Source of the DNA: Candidatus Accumulibacter proximus
GTDB lineage: Bacteria; Pseudomonadota; Gammaproteobacteria; Burkholderiales; Rhodocyclaceae
DNA length: 64,000 bases
Direction: 5' to 3'
Assembly (NCBI GenBank): GCA_016709675.1
Contig: JADJMH010000009.1
Coordinates: forward strand, 1 to 64,000
Part shown: positions 51,901 through 60,284 of the stretch, in pieces
Layout of the letters: every line of letters begins with the position of its first letter
Numbering within the stretch: position 1 is the stretch's first letter
Position numbers and translations under genes: made by a program
The notes under the pieces: model-generated
Database searches by the model: none
What the model saw: the letters and a program-made list of their open reading frames with translations, nothing else
Told to the model about the DNA's origin: nothing

Positions 51901-54096
51901 TCGACGACGACGCTCGGCGCGGCGGTGTCGACGGTGTAGCCTTCGCTGTCGCTGGCGCTGCCGCTGTTGCCGGCGGCGTCGGTGGTGGTGATCGAGGCGG
52001 CGATGGTCTTGTCGGCGTCAGCCGAGAGGTCGGCGCCGGGGACGGCGATGGCAAAGCCGAGCACGCCGGCGTTGTTGACCACGAGACCGGTGAAGTTCTG
52101 GCCGTTGACCGTCAGGGTGACGGTGTCGCCTACCTTGGCGTCGCCACCGACCGTGCCGGTGACGGTGATCGACGCGGTGGCTTCGGCGGCGTTGAGGATG
52201 TCGTCGGCGGTGATGTTCGCATCGAGGGTGATCGTCGGCAGCGGCGGCGCGGTGTCGACACTGTAGCCTTCACTGTCGTCGGCTGTCGCGCTGTTGCCGG
52301 CGGCGTCGGTGGTGGTGACGCGGGCGTCGATCGTGCGGTCGGCGTCGGCCGAGAGGTCGGCGCCGGGGACGGCGATGGCAAAGGTCAGCACGCCGGCGGT
52401 GTCGACGACGGTGCCGGTGAAGTTCTGGCCGTTGACCGTCAGGGTGACGGTGTCGCCCGCCTTGGCATCGCCACCGACCTTGCCGGTGACGGTGATCGAC
52501 GCGGTGGCTTCGGAGGCGTTGAGGATGTCGTCGGCGGTGATGTCCGCATCGAGGGTGATCGTCGGCAGCGGCGGCGCGGTGTCGATGACCACCGTGTCGT
52601 TGTGGCCGGTCCCGCTGTTACCGGCGGCATTGGTGTAGCTGGCGTCGGCGACGCTGACACTGCCGATGCCGGTGAAACCGTCGTTCGCCGTGAAGAGGGC
52701 GGTGTAGACCTTCGGGTCGGTCAGGCTGACGGCGAGGCCGCTCAGCGTCCCGCCGACGGCGGTGACGTCGGTCAGGTCGAAGCCGCTCGGGGCGTCGCTG
52801 AAGGTGAAGGTGACGGTCGACACCTTGTCGCCGTTGTTCAGGCTGGCATCGACGATATCGACGAGGACGCTCGGCGCGGTGGTGTCGACGCTGTAGCCTT
52901 CGCTGTCGTCGGCCGTCGCGCTGTTGCCGGCGGCGTCGGTGGTGGTGATCGAGGCGGTGATGGTCTTGTCGGCGTCGGCCAAGAGGTCGGCGCCGGGGAC
53001 GGCGATGGCAAAGGTCAGCACGCCGGCGGTGTCGACGATGTTGCCGGTGAAGGTCTGGCCGTTGACCGTCAGGGTGACGGTGTCGCCTACCTTGGCATCG
53101 CCACCGACCTTACCGGTGACGGTGATCGACGCGGTGGCTTCGGCGGCGTTGAGGATGTCGTCGGCGGTGATGTCCGCATCGAGGGTGATCGTCGGCACCG
53201 GCGGCGCGGTGTCGATGGTGACCGTGTCGTTGTGGCCGGTCCCGATGTTACCGGCGGCATTGGTGTAGCTGGCGTCGGCGACGCTGACACTGCCGATGCC
53301 GGTGAAACCGTCGTTCGCCGTGAAGAGGGCGGTAGACCTTCGGGTCGGTCAGGCTGACGGCGAGGCCGCTCAGCGTCCCGCCGACGGCGGTGACGTCGGT
53401 CAGGTCGAAGCCGCTCGGGGCGTCGCTGAAGGTGAAGGTGACGGTCGACACCTTGTCGCCGTTGTTCAGGCTGGCATCGACGATATCGACGACGACGCTC
53501 GGCGCGGCGGTGTCGATGGGGATCGAGCCACCAACGGTAGCCGCAGCCGCGGCGGCACTCTGCCCCGCCAGGCCAGCATCGACTAAACCGGCCAGTGCGT
53601 CCGCGGCGCTGCCCACGCCATCAAGAGGCTCGTCGACGCTACCCCTTCTGTCAGTACCAAAATCAAAGGCCAGCGGATCCAGAGTCTCGACGATGCGCAA
53701 TAGGCGAACAAACGTCGGTCCTCCGTCAGCACCTCCGGGCGTGCCAGCGCCAGCCGCCGTCTCGTCGAGCAGCGCGTCCAGGCTGCCGCCTTCGTTGATT
53801 GCCTTGATCACCCGATTGATGTCGCGTGCCCCGCCCACCAGAGCGGCGTCCGTAGCGTCTGGCTTGACCGTGGCGAATACTTCGGCATCGACCGTCAGCG
53901 TCTCGTTGGCGCGCAACACAAGCGAGTGGCGGTCGGGCGTGGCCAAGTCGATGCGGCTGCCGGCGCCGGTGACGACGACGTCTCCCTCGTAGATCACATC
54001 GCCGATCTGCAATTGACGCAGATTGCCGTCCTGATCTCTTGCGAAAGCCTTGCCCTGGAGCGCCGAAACGCGTGCGAGAGGAGTCCTGTCAGCCAT
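33574..54096 (-). CDS. lapA: Giant LapA-type RTX adhesin, reading frame broken by many indels
   Basis: About 6,840 codons from ATG 54096 to TAA 33574. Order: retention module (1-~110), LapG site TAAG (113-116), a linker of ~80 residues, ~59 Ig-like repeats (about 193-6320), a beta-propeller-like module, a VCBS-like domain, RTX nonapeptides and a type I secretion signal. It would be exported by LapBCE and held in the outer membrane by its N-terminal plug until LapG cuts it. As written the frame is lost many times through 1-2 nt indels, for example near 53330 (2 missing), 49005 (2 missing), 48950 (2 extra), 48163 (2 missing), 47705 (1 extra) and many between 35930 and 39480. Both ends are clean, so the gene is probably intact in the cell and the indels reflect repeat assembly. 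GAGG lies 9 nt before the ATG. Confidence 0.88.
33920..34095 (-). repeat. RTX calcium-binding nonapeptide repeats
   Basis: Five to six nonapeptides of the form GGxGxDxxx: GNDVLNGSI, GNDTMSGGL, GADTVSGGA, GNDRMSGGL and GADVFQW. They bind calcium outside the cell and help folding after secretion. Confidence 0.88.
34115..34435 (-). other. VCBS-like / cadherin-type domain of LapA
   Basis: The segment DYDPDSASGLTVTGV to TATLTIQVNG, including VDGIYGKVVIAADGSYSYTL and NDVFTYRITDADGGVDTATL, is a typical VCBS-like domain next to RTX repeats in large adhesins. Confidence 0.75.
34440..35100 (-). other. Beta-propeller-like module in LapA
   Basis: About 215 residues with recurring blades of the form NTLYYNDAAGNIGILDPATG, NTLYSINPTTA, GDVYQLSTATG, GAIRKLDLATG and GAMYSIDLAAG. 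Each blade ends with a hydrophobic-x-D-x-A-T-G turn, similar to NHL/YncE-type propellers. It lies between the Ig repeats and the VCBS domain, where many adhesins place a ligand-binding tip. Confidence 0.6.
35930..39480 (-). other. Densely indel-damaged part of the LapA repeat array
   Basis: Within this stretch the repeat units are recognisable but lose or gain bases every 30-150 nt, with whole segments missing (for example near 36040-36110, 36770-36960 and 38340-38660). Neighbouring repeats at 40-50 kb are almost clean. The pattern suggests low-coverage or collapsed repeat consensus more than biological decay, but cannot be settled here. Confidence 0.7.
50745..50970 (-). other. Second damaged patch in the LapA repeat array
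   Basis: A ~225 nt stretch in which one B-type unit is reduced to short fragments (GTGGCGGTGTAGACC, GAAGGTGAAGGTGAC, TTGTCGCCGCTGTTCAGGCT are still visible) with large losses between them. Flanking repeats on both sides are intact. Confidence 0.7.
53749..53760 (-). other. LapG cleavage site TAAG in LapA
   Basis: Codons ACG GCG GCT GGC encode T113-A114-A115-G116. LapG of Pseudomonas cuts between the two alanines of a TAAG/PAAG motif at about residue 108-109 of LapA. Position, sequence and the glycine-rich context after it agree. Confidence 0.85.
53765..54096 (-). other. LapA N-terminal retention module
   Basis: Residues 1-110, including ARVSALQGKAFARDQDGNLR, IGDVIYEGDVVVT, SRIDLATPDRHSLVLRANET and an ending INEGGSLDALLDE. 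This module folds inside the TolC-like pore and stops the adhesin from being fully released. Confidence 0.85.
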
Positions 54097-54202
54097 GGTG
54101 AAGCCTCGAAACGGAGTTTGGAAGGATGCAACGATAGCCCACGCTGCCAGGGCCGACTACTGTACTGACGTACGGGAAGAATCCGTGTCGGCAGGCGTTG
54201 AA

Positions 54203-54826
54203 TCAGGCCTTGCTGCCGCCGACGCCGTTGATGATCAGCGAGAGCTGCAGGCGGTCTCGGGCGCCCAGCTTTTCGAGCACGGCGCTGACGTGGAACTTGA
54301 CGGTTCGCTCGGTGATGTCGAGTTGCCGGGCAATTTCCTTGTTGCTGGCCCCATCGGCCACCGCAACGGCGACCTCCTGTTCGCGTGGGGTAAGCGTGCT
54401 GCGCCAGGCATCGTGGTCGCCCGGACGCTTGTTCAGCAGGGCGGTGCTAGCGGCCAGCAGGCGCTTCATCAGGCCTTGGCCGATCCACACGCCACCGTTC
54501 TGGACCACCGCTGCCACCTGCTGCAGCACCGCCGGTGCCGCATGCGCGTTGCAGTAAGCGGCCGCACCGGCCGCCAGGGCGGCCAGCGCGCCATCTTCAT
54601 CGGGCTCGTCTGCCAGAACGATCAGCGAGCGCCCGGCCAATCCCCGGCGCAGGCGCGCCACCAGTTCGTCAGGCCGCTGTCCGCACGGCAGCAGTGCCCA
54701 GATCAGCGCCGGCGCTGCCGGCATGCCGTCCAGTCGCCCGACGATCAGGTTCGGGAAAGCCTCTCGCCAGGAGTTGCGCAGGCGGGCCTCAACGGAGAGA
54801 AAGATCTGCTGCACTGCTCCGCTCAA
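54203..54826 (-). CDS. LuxR-type regulator with atypical receiver, in the lap operon
   Basis: A 207-residue protein. The C-terminal helix-turn-helix (TLTPREQEVAVAVADGASNK, EIARQLDITERTVKFHVSAV) is a clear LuxR/FixJ DNA-binding domain. The N-terminal ~130 residues have the length and secondary-structure rhythm of a receiver but lack the acidic pocket and the phospho-accepting aspartate: the corresponding stretch reads PALIWALLPCG. It is therefore unlikely to be controlled by phosphorylation. The start overlaps the lapC stop by 4 nt and lapA begins 107 nt further on, so it is made with the secretion machinery and may control lapA. Confidence 0.85.
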   Translation of the reverse strand: MSGAVQQIFLSVEARLRNSWREAFPNLIVGRLDGMPAAPALIWALLPCGQRPDELVARLRRGLAGRSLIVLADEPDEDGALAALAAGAAAYCNAHAAPAVLQQVAAVVQNGGVWIGQGLMKRLLAASTALLNKRPGDHDAWRSTLTPREQEVAVAVADGASNKEIARQLDITERTVKFHVSAVLEKLGARDRLQLSLIINGVGGSKA

Positions 54827-56241
54827 CGCTCGGAAAAGGCGCGTGCCTTGGCGCGCAAGACCGGCTTCAGGAGATAGGACAGGACGCTCTTCTCTCCCGT
54901 CACGATATCGACCTCGGCGACCATGCCGGGGATGACGGGCAGATTGTTCCCCAGCGTCGACTGATTGGTGCGCACGCGAACGACATAAAACGCGTTGCCC
55001 TTGTCGTCGATCACGGTGTCGGCGCCGATATGTTCGAGCTTGCCGTCGAGACCCCCGTAGATGGCGAAATCGTAGGCGGTGAACTTGACCACCGCCTTTT
55101 GACCCGGGTGGAGGAAGGCGATGTCGCGCGGATGCACGCGCGCTTCGAGCAACAGGTTGTCTTCGAGAGGGACGATTTCGACGATGTCCTTGCCCGGCTG
55201 GACGACGCCACCGACGGTATTGACCAGCAGACGCTTGACGGTTCCCTTGACCGGTGAGCGCAACACCGAACGACTGACCTTGTCGGACAGGCCGACACCG
55301 CCTTCGGCGAGGCTGTTCAGCTTGGCCATCGTTTCGCCGAGTTCCTTGCCCGACTCATTGCGAAAAGCCAGCCCAACCTCCTCGATCTTGCGATTCGCTT
55401 CGTTGATTGCCGACTGCAGACGGCCGATCTGCGCCGCTGCCATTTCACGTTCGCCACGAAAACGCGAGACGTCGCGCTCGAGGCGCAGCAGCTCAACTTC
55501 GGAGACGGCGCCCGAAGCGATCAGCGGCTTGGTCACCGACAGTTCGCGCGCCGCCAGTTCGTGGGCCTTGGTCGCCTGTTCGTGCTTGGCGCGCACTTCG
55601 GCCAGTTCCTGCTGGCGCTGCGCCAACTGCTGGCGGGCGATCGAAATCGTCGTCTCGAGCTCGCTGCGCCTCGATTCATACAGGCGCCGCTCCTCTTCGG
55701 CAGTCTGGGGGTCTTCCTTGACCACCTCGTCCGGAATCTTGAAGGGAACGTCTTCGGTCAGCGCTCGCAGACGCGCGGCTTTGGCGACCAGCGCTGTGTA
55801 TTGCACGCGGCTTTCGCGCACTGACGACACGAAACGCGTCTGGTCGATGCGCAGCAGGATCTGCTCTGGTTCGACGATCGCTCCCTCATGCACCAGGATC
55901 TCGTCCACAACACCGCCGTCGAGACTCTGCAATACCTGCAGCTGACGCGATGGAATGACTTTGCCCTCGCCACGCGTGACTTCGTCAACCTGGCTGACCG
56001 CTGCCCACATGACGAAGAGCGCGAAGGCCACGCCGATCGACTTGAGCAGGATGCGCGCTCGCAAGGGATCCTGCTGCAGGATGGCGTAGTCGCTGTCGGC
56101 GGCAAAGCCCTGCTGCTCGCGCTCCTTTTCGAAGTTGATCGCACGGTTCATCCAGGAGTCGAAGCCTGGCTGCAGACGCACACGCAACCCCTCGAGGGCG
56201 CCCTGGAAACGGCGTGCGCTGGCGATCAGGCGCTTGCTCAT
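54823..56241 (-). CDS. lapC: HlyD-family type I secretion membrane fusion protein (LapC)
   Basis: A 472-residue periplasmic adaptor linking the ABC transporter to the TolC-like pore. One N-terminal transmembrane helix (LKSIGVAFALFVMWAAVSQV) follows a ~65-residue cytoplasmic tail. The biotinyl-lipoyl half motifs are GEGKVIPSRQLQVLQSLDGG and VHEGAIVEPEQILLRID before a long coiled coil (about 150-310), and SPVKGTVKRLLVNTVGGVVQ after it. It ends with the conserved PGMVAEVDIVTGEKSVLSYL segment. The start overlaps the lapB stop by 4 nt. Confidence 0.93.
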   Translation of the reverse strand: MSKRLIASARRFQGALEGLRVRLQPGFDSWMNRAINFEKEREQQGFAADSDYAILQQDPLRARILLKSIGVAFALFVMWAAVSQVDEVTRGEGKVIPSRQLQVLQSLDGGVVDEILVHEGAIVEPEQILLRIDQTRFVSSVRESRVQYTALVAKAARLRALTEDVPFKIPDEVVKEDPQTAEEERRLYESRRSELETTISIARQQLAQRQQELAEVRAKHEQATKAHELAARELSVTKPLIASGAVSEVELLRLERDVSRFRGEREMAAAQIGRLQSAINEANRKIEEVGLAFRNESGKELGETMAKLNSLAEGGVGLSDKVSRSVLRSPVKGTVKRLLVNTVGGVVQPGKDIVEIVPLEDNLLLEARVHPRDIAFLHPGQKAVVKFTAYDFAIYGGLDGKLEHIGADTVIDDKGNAFYVVRVRTNQSTLGNNLPVIPGMVAEVDIVTGEKSVLSYLLKPVLRAKARAFSER

Positions 56242-58439
56242 GGCGCGGCCCGACCGACGCGACCCGACTGCAGGGCCTCGACGACCTGGTCGCGAGGCCC
56301 GTCGGCGACGATCTGCCCATCGTCCACGACGATGAGCCGTGTCGCCAGGTCGATCAGGCTCGTCCGATGGGTCACGACGACGACGGTCTTGTGCGCGGCA
56401 AAACGCATCAGGCGCTCCTTGAAACCCTGTTCGGTCGAAAAGTCCATTGCGCTGGTCGGTTCGTCCAGCAACAGGATCGGCGGGTCCAGCAATACCGCGC
56501 GGGCAATCGCCACCTCCTGCCGCTGACCGCCCGAAAGCGACTCACCGCGTTCGCCGATCAGCATGTCGAATCCCTTCGGATGGCGATTGACGAACTGCGT
56601 CAGGCCGGCGACTTCCGCAGCGGTGACGATCGCCGCGTCGTCGGCGTAGGGCGCACCGATGGCAATGTTCTCGCGCAGGGTACCGTAGAAGAGGGTCGCA
56701 TCCTGGCCGACGCAACCGATGTTGCGCCGCAGGTCTGCCGGATCGAGTTGGCGCAGGTCGATGCCGTCGATACGCACCACACCCTGGCTCGGTTGATACA
56801 GCCCGAGCATCAGCTTTTGCAGGGTGCTCTTGCCGCAGCCGGTACGACCGATGATGATGACACGCTCACCCGGCGCGATGTGCAGCGAGACGTTCCGCAG
56901 TGCAGCTTCGCCCTGTTCCGGATAGCTGAAAGAGACATGGCGGAACTCGATTTCGCCGCTCAGTTCCGGCCGATGAATGAATGCCGTCGCGTCCGGCCGC
57001 TCGACGGGCGCCGCCATCATCTTGTCGAGCGAGGACAGGGCAAGGCGCGCGTTCTGGTATTGCATCAGCAGCCCGACCGCCTGTGCCAGAGGAGCGATGG
57101 CCCGGCTGCCGAGCATGGTGACCGCGATCAGTCCGCCCATGGTCAGCAGGCGCTCCTGGATCAGGTAGACGCCGGCGATCACCAGCGCGACGTTCACCAC
57201 CTGCGTGATGGCGGCTGCACCGTTGCTGGCTGACGACGACAGCAGGCGCAACTGGACGCCGCTGCGCGCGAGGAACGCCGTCGTGCGCTCCCACTTGTTC
57301 TGGACGACGCCTTCGGCGCTCTGTGTCTTGATCGTTTCGAGCGCCGTCAGGCTCTCGATCAGTGCCGCATTGCGCTGTGCAGTGGCGCGATAGGTGGTTT
57401 CGGCCAGTTCGTGCATCCGGTGCTGGACCAGGTAGGCATAGATCACACCGACGACCAGCCCAAGCAAGGGGATCAGGACCAGTGGCCAGGCAATCCAGAC
57501 GATGACCAGCAGAAAGATCAGCGCGAACGGCAAATCGATCAACGCCGAAACGGTTGCCGAAGCGATGAAGTCCCGGACCGATTCGAAGGAGCGAAGATTG
57601 GCGGCGAAGGAACCGACCGACGCCGGCCGTGCTTCCAGGCGCATGCCGAGTACGCGCTCCATGATCAAGGCCGAAAGCTTGACGTCGATGCGCGCGCTGG
57701 CGAGATCGATGAAGCGGCCGCGCAGCAGGCGCAGCATGAAGTCCATGCCGATCACCAGCAACACGCCCAGCGCCAGCATCCACAGGGTATCAGTCGCGTT
57801 GTTGGGGACGATGCGATCATAGACGTTCATCACGAACAGCGGCATCACCAGCGCGAAGATGTTGACCAGCAAGGCCGCGCCGAGCACATCGCGATACAGC
57901 CCGCCCTGTTCGAGCAAGGCACCCCAGAACCAGTGACGCTCAGCTACCTCTCCGACCTCGGGGGTACGCGCGTCAAAGCTGAAGCGCGGCCGGGCAAACA
58001 CCGCGATGCCCAGGTAGCGTTCGCCAAGCACCGCATGTTCAAGCAACACTTCGCCCTGACCGGTCTCCGGAAAGAGCAGGCGGGCCGTCTCCCCGCCGTC
58101 GTTCCAACCGAGAAGGACGCAGGCGCCGTCTCCCTTGAGCAGGAGGATCACCGGCAATAGGGCGCTATCGATGTCGGCGAGTTGCCGGCGAACGATCCGG
58201 CTCGACAGGCCGGCACGCGTCGCCGCACGCGCGAACAGCGACGGCGAAAGGCAGCCGCCCGCCAGCGGTAAGCCAGCCGAAAGGGCGGCGCGGGTGCTTG
58301 GACGACCATGCAGTCGGGTTAGCTCGACCAGGCAGTCCAGCAAAGGATCGTTATGCAGAAGATCCTCGCGCAGACCCTCGGCGAAGTCGGGCTGCTGCGC
58401 ACTCGCCGGCCGATTAGGGGACGTGTCGGCGGACGTCAC
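56238..58439 (-). CDS. lapB: Type I secretion ABC transporter with C39-like domain (LapB)
   Basis: About 733 residues. An N-terminal C39-like domain without the catalytic cysteine (starting near LLDCLVELTRLHGRPSTRAA), six transmembrane helices (about 165-430), and an ATPase with Walker A GRTGCGKST, signature LSGGQRQEVAIARA and Walker B ILLLDEPTSAMD. The degenerate peptidase domain is the chaperone-like domain that holds RTX substrates. GTG 58439 is chosen as the start; an in-frame TTG at 58511 would add 24 residues. It leads the operon lapB-lapC-luxR-like-lapA. Confidence 0.9.
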   Translation of the reverse strand: MTSADTSPNRPASAQQPDFAEGLREDLLHNDPLLDCLVELTRLHGRPSTRAALSAGLPLAGGCLSPSLFARAATRAGLSSRIVRRQLADIDSALLPVILLLKGDGACVLLGWNDGGETARLLFPETGQGEVLLEHAVLGERYLGIAVFARPRFSFDARTPEVGEVAERHWFWGALLEQGGLYRDVLGAALLVNIFALVMPLFVMNVYDRIVPNNATDTLWMLALGVLLVIGMDFMLRLLRGRFIDLASARIDVKLSALIMERVLGMRLEARPASVGSFAANLRSFESVRDFIASATVSALIDLPFALIFLLVIVWIAWPLVLIPLLGLVVGVIYAYLVQHRMHELAETTYRATAQRNAALIESLTALETIKTQSAEGVVQNKWERTTAFLARSGVQLRLLSSSASNGAAAITQVVNVALVIAGVYLIQERLLTMGGLIAVTMLGSRAIAPLAQAVGLLMQYQNARLALSSLDKMMAAPVERPDATAFIHRPELSGEIEFRHVSFSYPEQGEAALRNVSLHIAPGERVIIIGRTGCGKSTLQKLMLGLYQPSQGVVRIDGIDLRQLDPADLRRNIGCVGQDATLFYGTLRENIAIGAPYADDAAIVTAAEVAGLTQFVNRHPKGFDMLIGERGESLSGGQRQEVAIARAVLLDPPILLLDEPTSAMDFSTEQGFKERLMRFAAHKTVVVVTHRTSLIDLATRLIVVDDGQIVADGPRDQVVEALQSGRVGRAAP

Positions 58440-58511
58440 CCGCGCACCGCGATCGTCAGGCGAGTAAACGCCAGCGCGAACACCAAAGTGTGTGGTTGTC
58501 CGGCACGGCAA

Positions 58512-58869
58512 ACAGGTTCCAAGCCCCCCCCTTGTCGGTCAATTACGGCCATTAATTCATACATGCTAGCAAACCTCTGCGGCAGTGTAACGCTTGCCGG
58601 CAGAGCATGCTCCAGTGCCGGCGCTGTTCGGCGGCGCTGACGGTGCAGGAGCGAGCGCAACACCTTGCGTAACGGCTGCTGGGAGTGGTTCTTGAGGGGC
58701 ATGACAGGCTGGCTGTTGGGCCACTTCTTGCAGTCGACTTGTCAAGTCCGACAGCCTGCTAGAATGGGCGCTAGCCCGCCATCGCTGTGTTCCGCAACGG
58801 CGCCGTACCCGGCTGGTTATTGGCACCCGCAATCCGCCCCGCAAACCACCTCCCCGAAAGCCTATTCCA
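58512..58869. other. Divergent intergenic region lapB / CoA-transferase gene
   Basis: About 360 nt without a convincing gene. A + strand pair TTGTCA (58739-58744) and TAGAAT (58760-58765) with a short 15 nt spacer could serve the downstream gene. A lapB promoter must also lie here or just inside, but no clear one is seen. Confidence 0.4.
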
Positions 58870-60033
58870 ATGCGCTCCCCCCCTCTCGCCGGACTTCGCG
58901 TGCTCGATCTGACGCGGCTGTTGCCGGGGCCTCTGGCCAGCATGCACCTCGCCGACCTCGGTGCCGAGGTGATCAAGATCGAAGATACCGGTGCCGGTGA
59001 TTACGCGCGCAGCGCCGGTGCGGTCCACGGTGATATCAGCTACTTCCAGCTCGTCAATCGCAACAAGCGCAGCCTGACCCTCGACCTCAAACAGGCGGCT
59101 GGTGTCGACGCCTTCATGCGCCTTGCAGCGCAGGCGGATGTCATCCTCGAGGGCTTCCGTCCCGGCGTGGTGGACAAGCTCGGTATTGGTTACCAGGCCG
59201 TGTCGTCGATTAATCCACGCATCGTGTACTGTGCGATCACCGGCTACGGGCAGGATGGACCGTATCGTGACCGCGCCGGCCACGACCTGAACTACCTGGG
59301 CTACTGCGGCCTGCTTGACCAGATCGGCACGCCGGGAGGCGCGCCGGCGATTCCCAATTTCCAGATCGGCGACCTGTTCGGCGGCTCGTTGAGTGCGCTG
59401 GTCGGCGTTCTCGCCGCAGTCCTCGGTGCCCGTGCCAGTGGTCAGGGACGCTATGTCGACGTGGCGATGACCGACGCCGTTTTCGCCCACATGCTCTTTC
59501 CGCTGTTGGCCGTGCTCGGGCTGGGTCAGGCACTGCCGCGTGGCGAGGATGTGCTTACTGGCGGCATGCCCAGCTATGGTGTCTATGCGACCAGCGACGG
59601 CCGCCATTTTGCGGTCAGCGCCATGGAGCCGAAGTTCTGGCAGATGTTGTGCGCGGCGATCGACCGCCCGGACCTGAAGCCCTTTGCCTTCGCGACCGGC
59701 GCCGACGGCCAGCGCATCCACGGCGAGTTGGCGGCGACCTTCGCGCAGCGCACTTTCGCCGAGTGGACCGCGCTGTTCGACGGCGTCGACTGCTGTGTCA
59801 CTCCGGTCCTGCGTTTCGAGGAGAGCCTCGAGAACGAGCAGCTGCTGGCGCGCGGCATGATCGTCGAGGTCGATGGCGTCAGGCAGTTCGCGCCGCCCTT
59901 CAAGCTCAGTGACCTGCCCTTCGAAGCTCGTCTGCCGCCGCCTGCGGCGGGTGAGCACAGCGAGGAGATTCTTCGCCAGAGTGGTTTCAGCGTCGATGAG
60001 ATTGACCGCTTGCGCGTGCAGAAAGTGATTTGA
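58870..60033 (+). CDS. CoA-transferase family III protein, alpha-methylacyl-CoA racemase-like
   Basis: A 387-residue CaiB/BaiF-fold enzyme. The N-terminus GLRVLDLTRLLPGPLASMHL and LGAEVIKIE are family signatures. Two residues of the racemase subgroup are in place: the histidine in AGHDLNYLGYCGLL and the aspartate in IGDLFGGSL, corresponding to the H126/D156 pair of the mycobacterial AMACR. This favours racemisation of 2-methylacyl-CoA, used in branched fatty acid or sterol side-chain breakdown, over CoA transfer. A single gene between divergent lapB and the enolase gene. Confidence 0.85.
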   Translation: MRSPPLAGLRVLDLTRLLPGPLASMHLADLGAEVIKIEDTGAGDYARSAGAVHGDISYFQLVNRNKRSLTLDLKQAAGVDAFMRLAAQADVILEGFRPGVVDKLGIGYQAVSSINPRIVYCAITGYGQDGPYRDRAGHDLNYLGYCGLLDQIGTPGGAPAIPNFQIGDLFGGSLSALVGVLAAVLGARASGQGRYVDVAMTDAVFAHMLFPLLAVLGLGQALPRGEDVLTGGMPSYGVYATSDGRHFAVSAMEPKFWQMLCAAIDRPDLKPFAFATGADGQRIHGELAATFAQRTFAEWTALFDGVDCCVTPVLRFEESLENEQLLARGMIVEVDGVRQFAPPFKLSDLPFEARLPPPAAGEHSEEILRQSGFSVDEIDRLRVQKVI

Positions 60034-60040
60034 GCCCGCG

Positions 60041-60075
60041 CGGCAGGATCCGCTGCAAGACCAGGGATCCTGCCG
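60041..60075. terminator. 11-bp perfect hairpin after the racemase-like gene
   Basis: CGGCAGGATCC (60041-60051) pairs perfectly with GGATCCTGCCG (60065-60075) around a 13 nt loop, 8 nt after the stop. No T-run follows, so it is a terminator-like or 3'-end stabilising hairpin. Confidence 0.5.
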
Positions 60076-60187
60076 CTGCTCCGCGGATTCGGCAGGCAAA
60101 ATGACTTTATCCGGACCGGATTGGCCGGCGAGCTTTGCTCGTCCGAATATATTGCCGATACAAGGGCGTTTTCCCGCTCATCAAGCA

Positions 60188-60217
60188 TTGCGCCGCGTGA
60201 TCCGAATTCGGTATGAT
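60188..60217 (+). promoter_or_regulatory. Probable sigma-70 promoter of eno
   Basis: TTGCGC (60188-60193) and TATGAT (60212-60217) are 18 nt apart and lie about 70 nt upstream of the enolase ATG. Confidence 0.5.
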
Positions 60218-60230
60218 CAGGCAAAGAAAC

Positions 60231-60263
60231 TTTCCACGAAGTTCCCACGAACTTCCCACCAAA
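60231..60263 (+). repeat. Three imperfect tandem 11-mers in the eno leader
   Basis: TTTCCACGAAG, TTCCCACGAAC and TTCCCACCAAA follow one another between the putative promoter and the ribosome-binding site of eno. They could bind a regulator or a small RNA. Confidence 0.6.
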
Positions 60264-60284
60264 CCACTCCTACGGAGCTCGATC

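Larger units (their letters stand above)
35125..53520 (-). repeat. Ig-like tandem repeats of LapA, two alternating types (~59 copies)
   Basis: Two unit types are interleaved. Type A (~108 residues) begins PPLPTITLDANITADDILNA and ends ITTTDAAGN..SEGYTVDT. Type B (~101 residues) begins APSVVVDIVDTSLNSGDKVS, contains SGFDLTDVTAVGGTLSGLAV and ends ASYTNAAGNSGTGHNDTV; it resembles the Big_12 class. I count about 34 A and 25 B by scanning their marker sequences. Copies are near-identical at the DNA level. A variants include NGQNFTGTVVDTAG / NGQNFTGLVVNNAG and EIAGNVTVTG / EATASITVTG. Order is irregular (AB, AAB), with a larger duplicated block. The number of copies in the real genome could differ. 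Confidence 0.9.

Noticed and set aside
35125..53520. Possible CRISPR array because of many regularly spaced repeats
   Set aside because: Units are about 300-330 nt, encode Ig-like domains on the - strand, and have no short repeat/spacer structure or cas genes.
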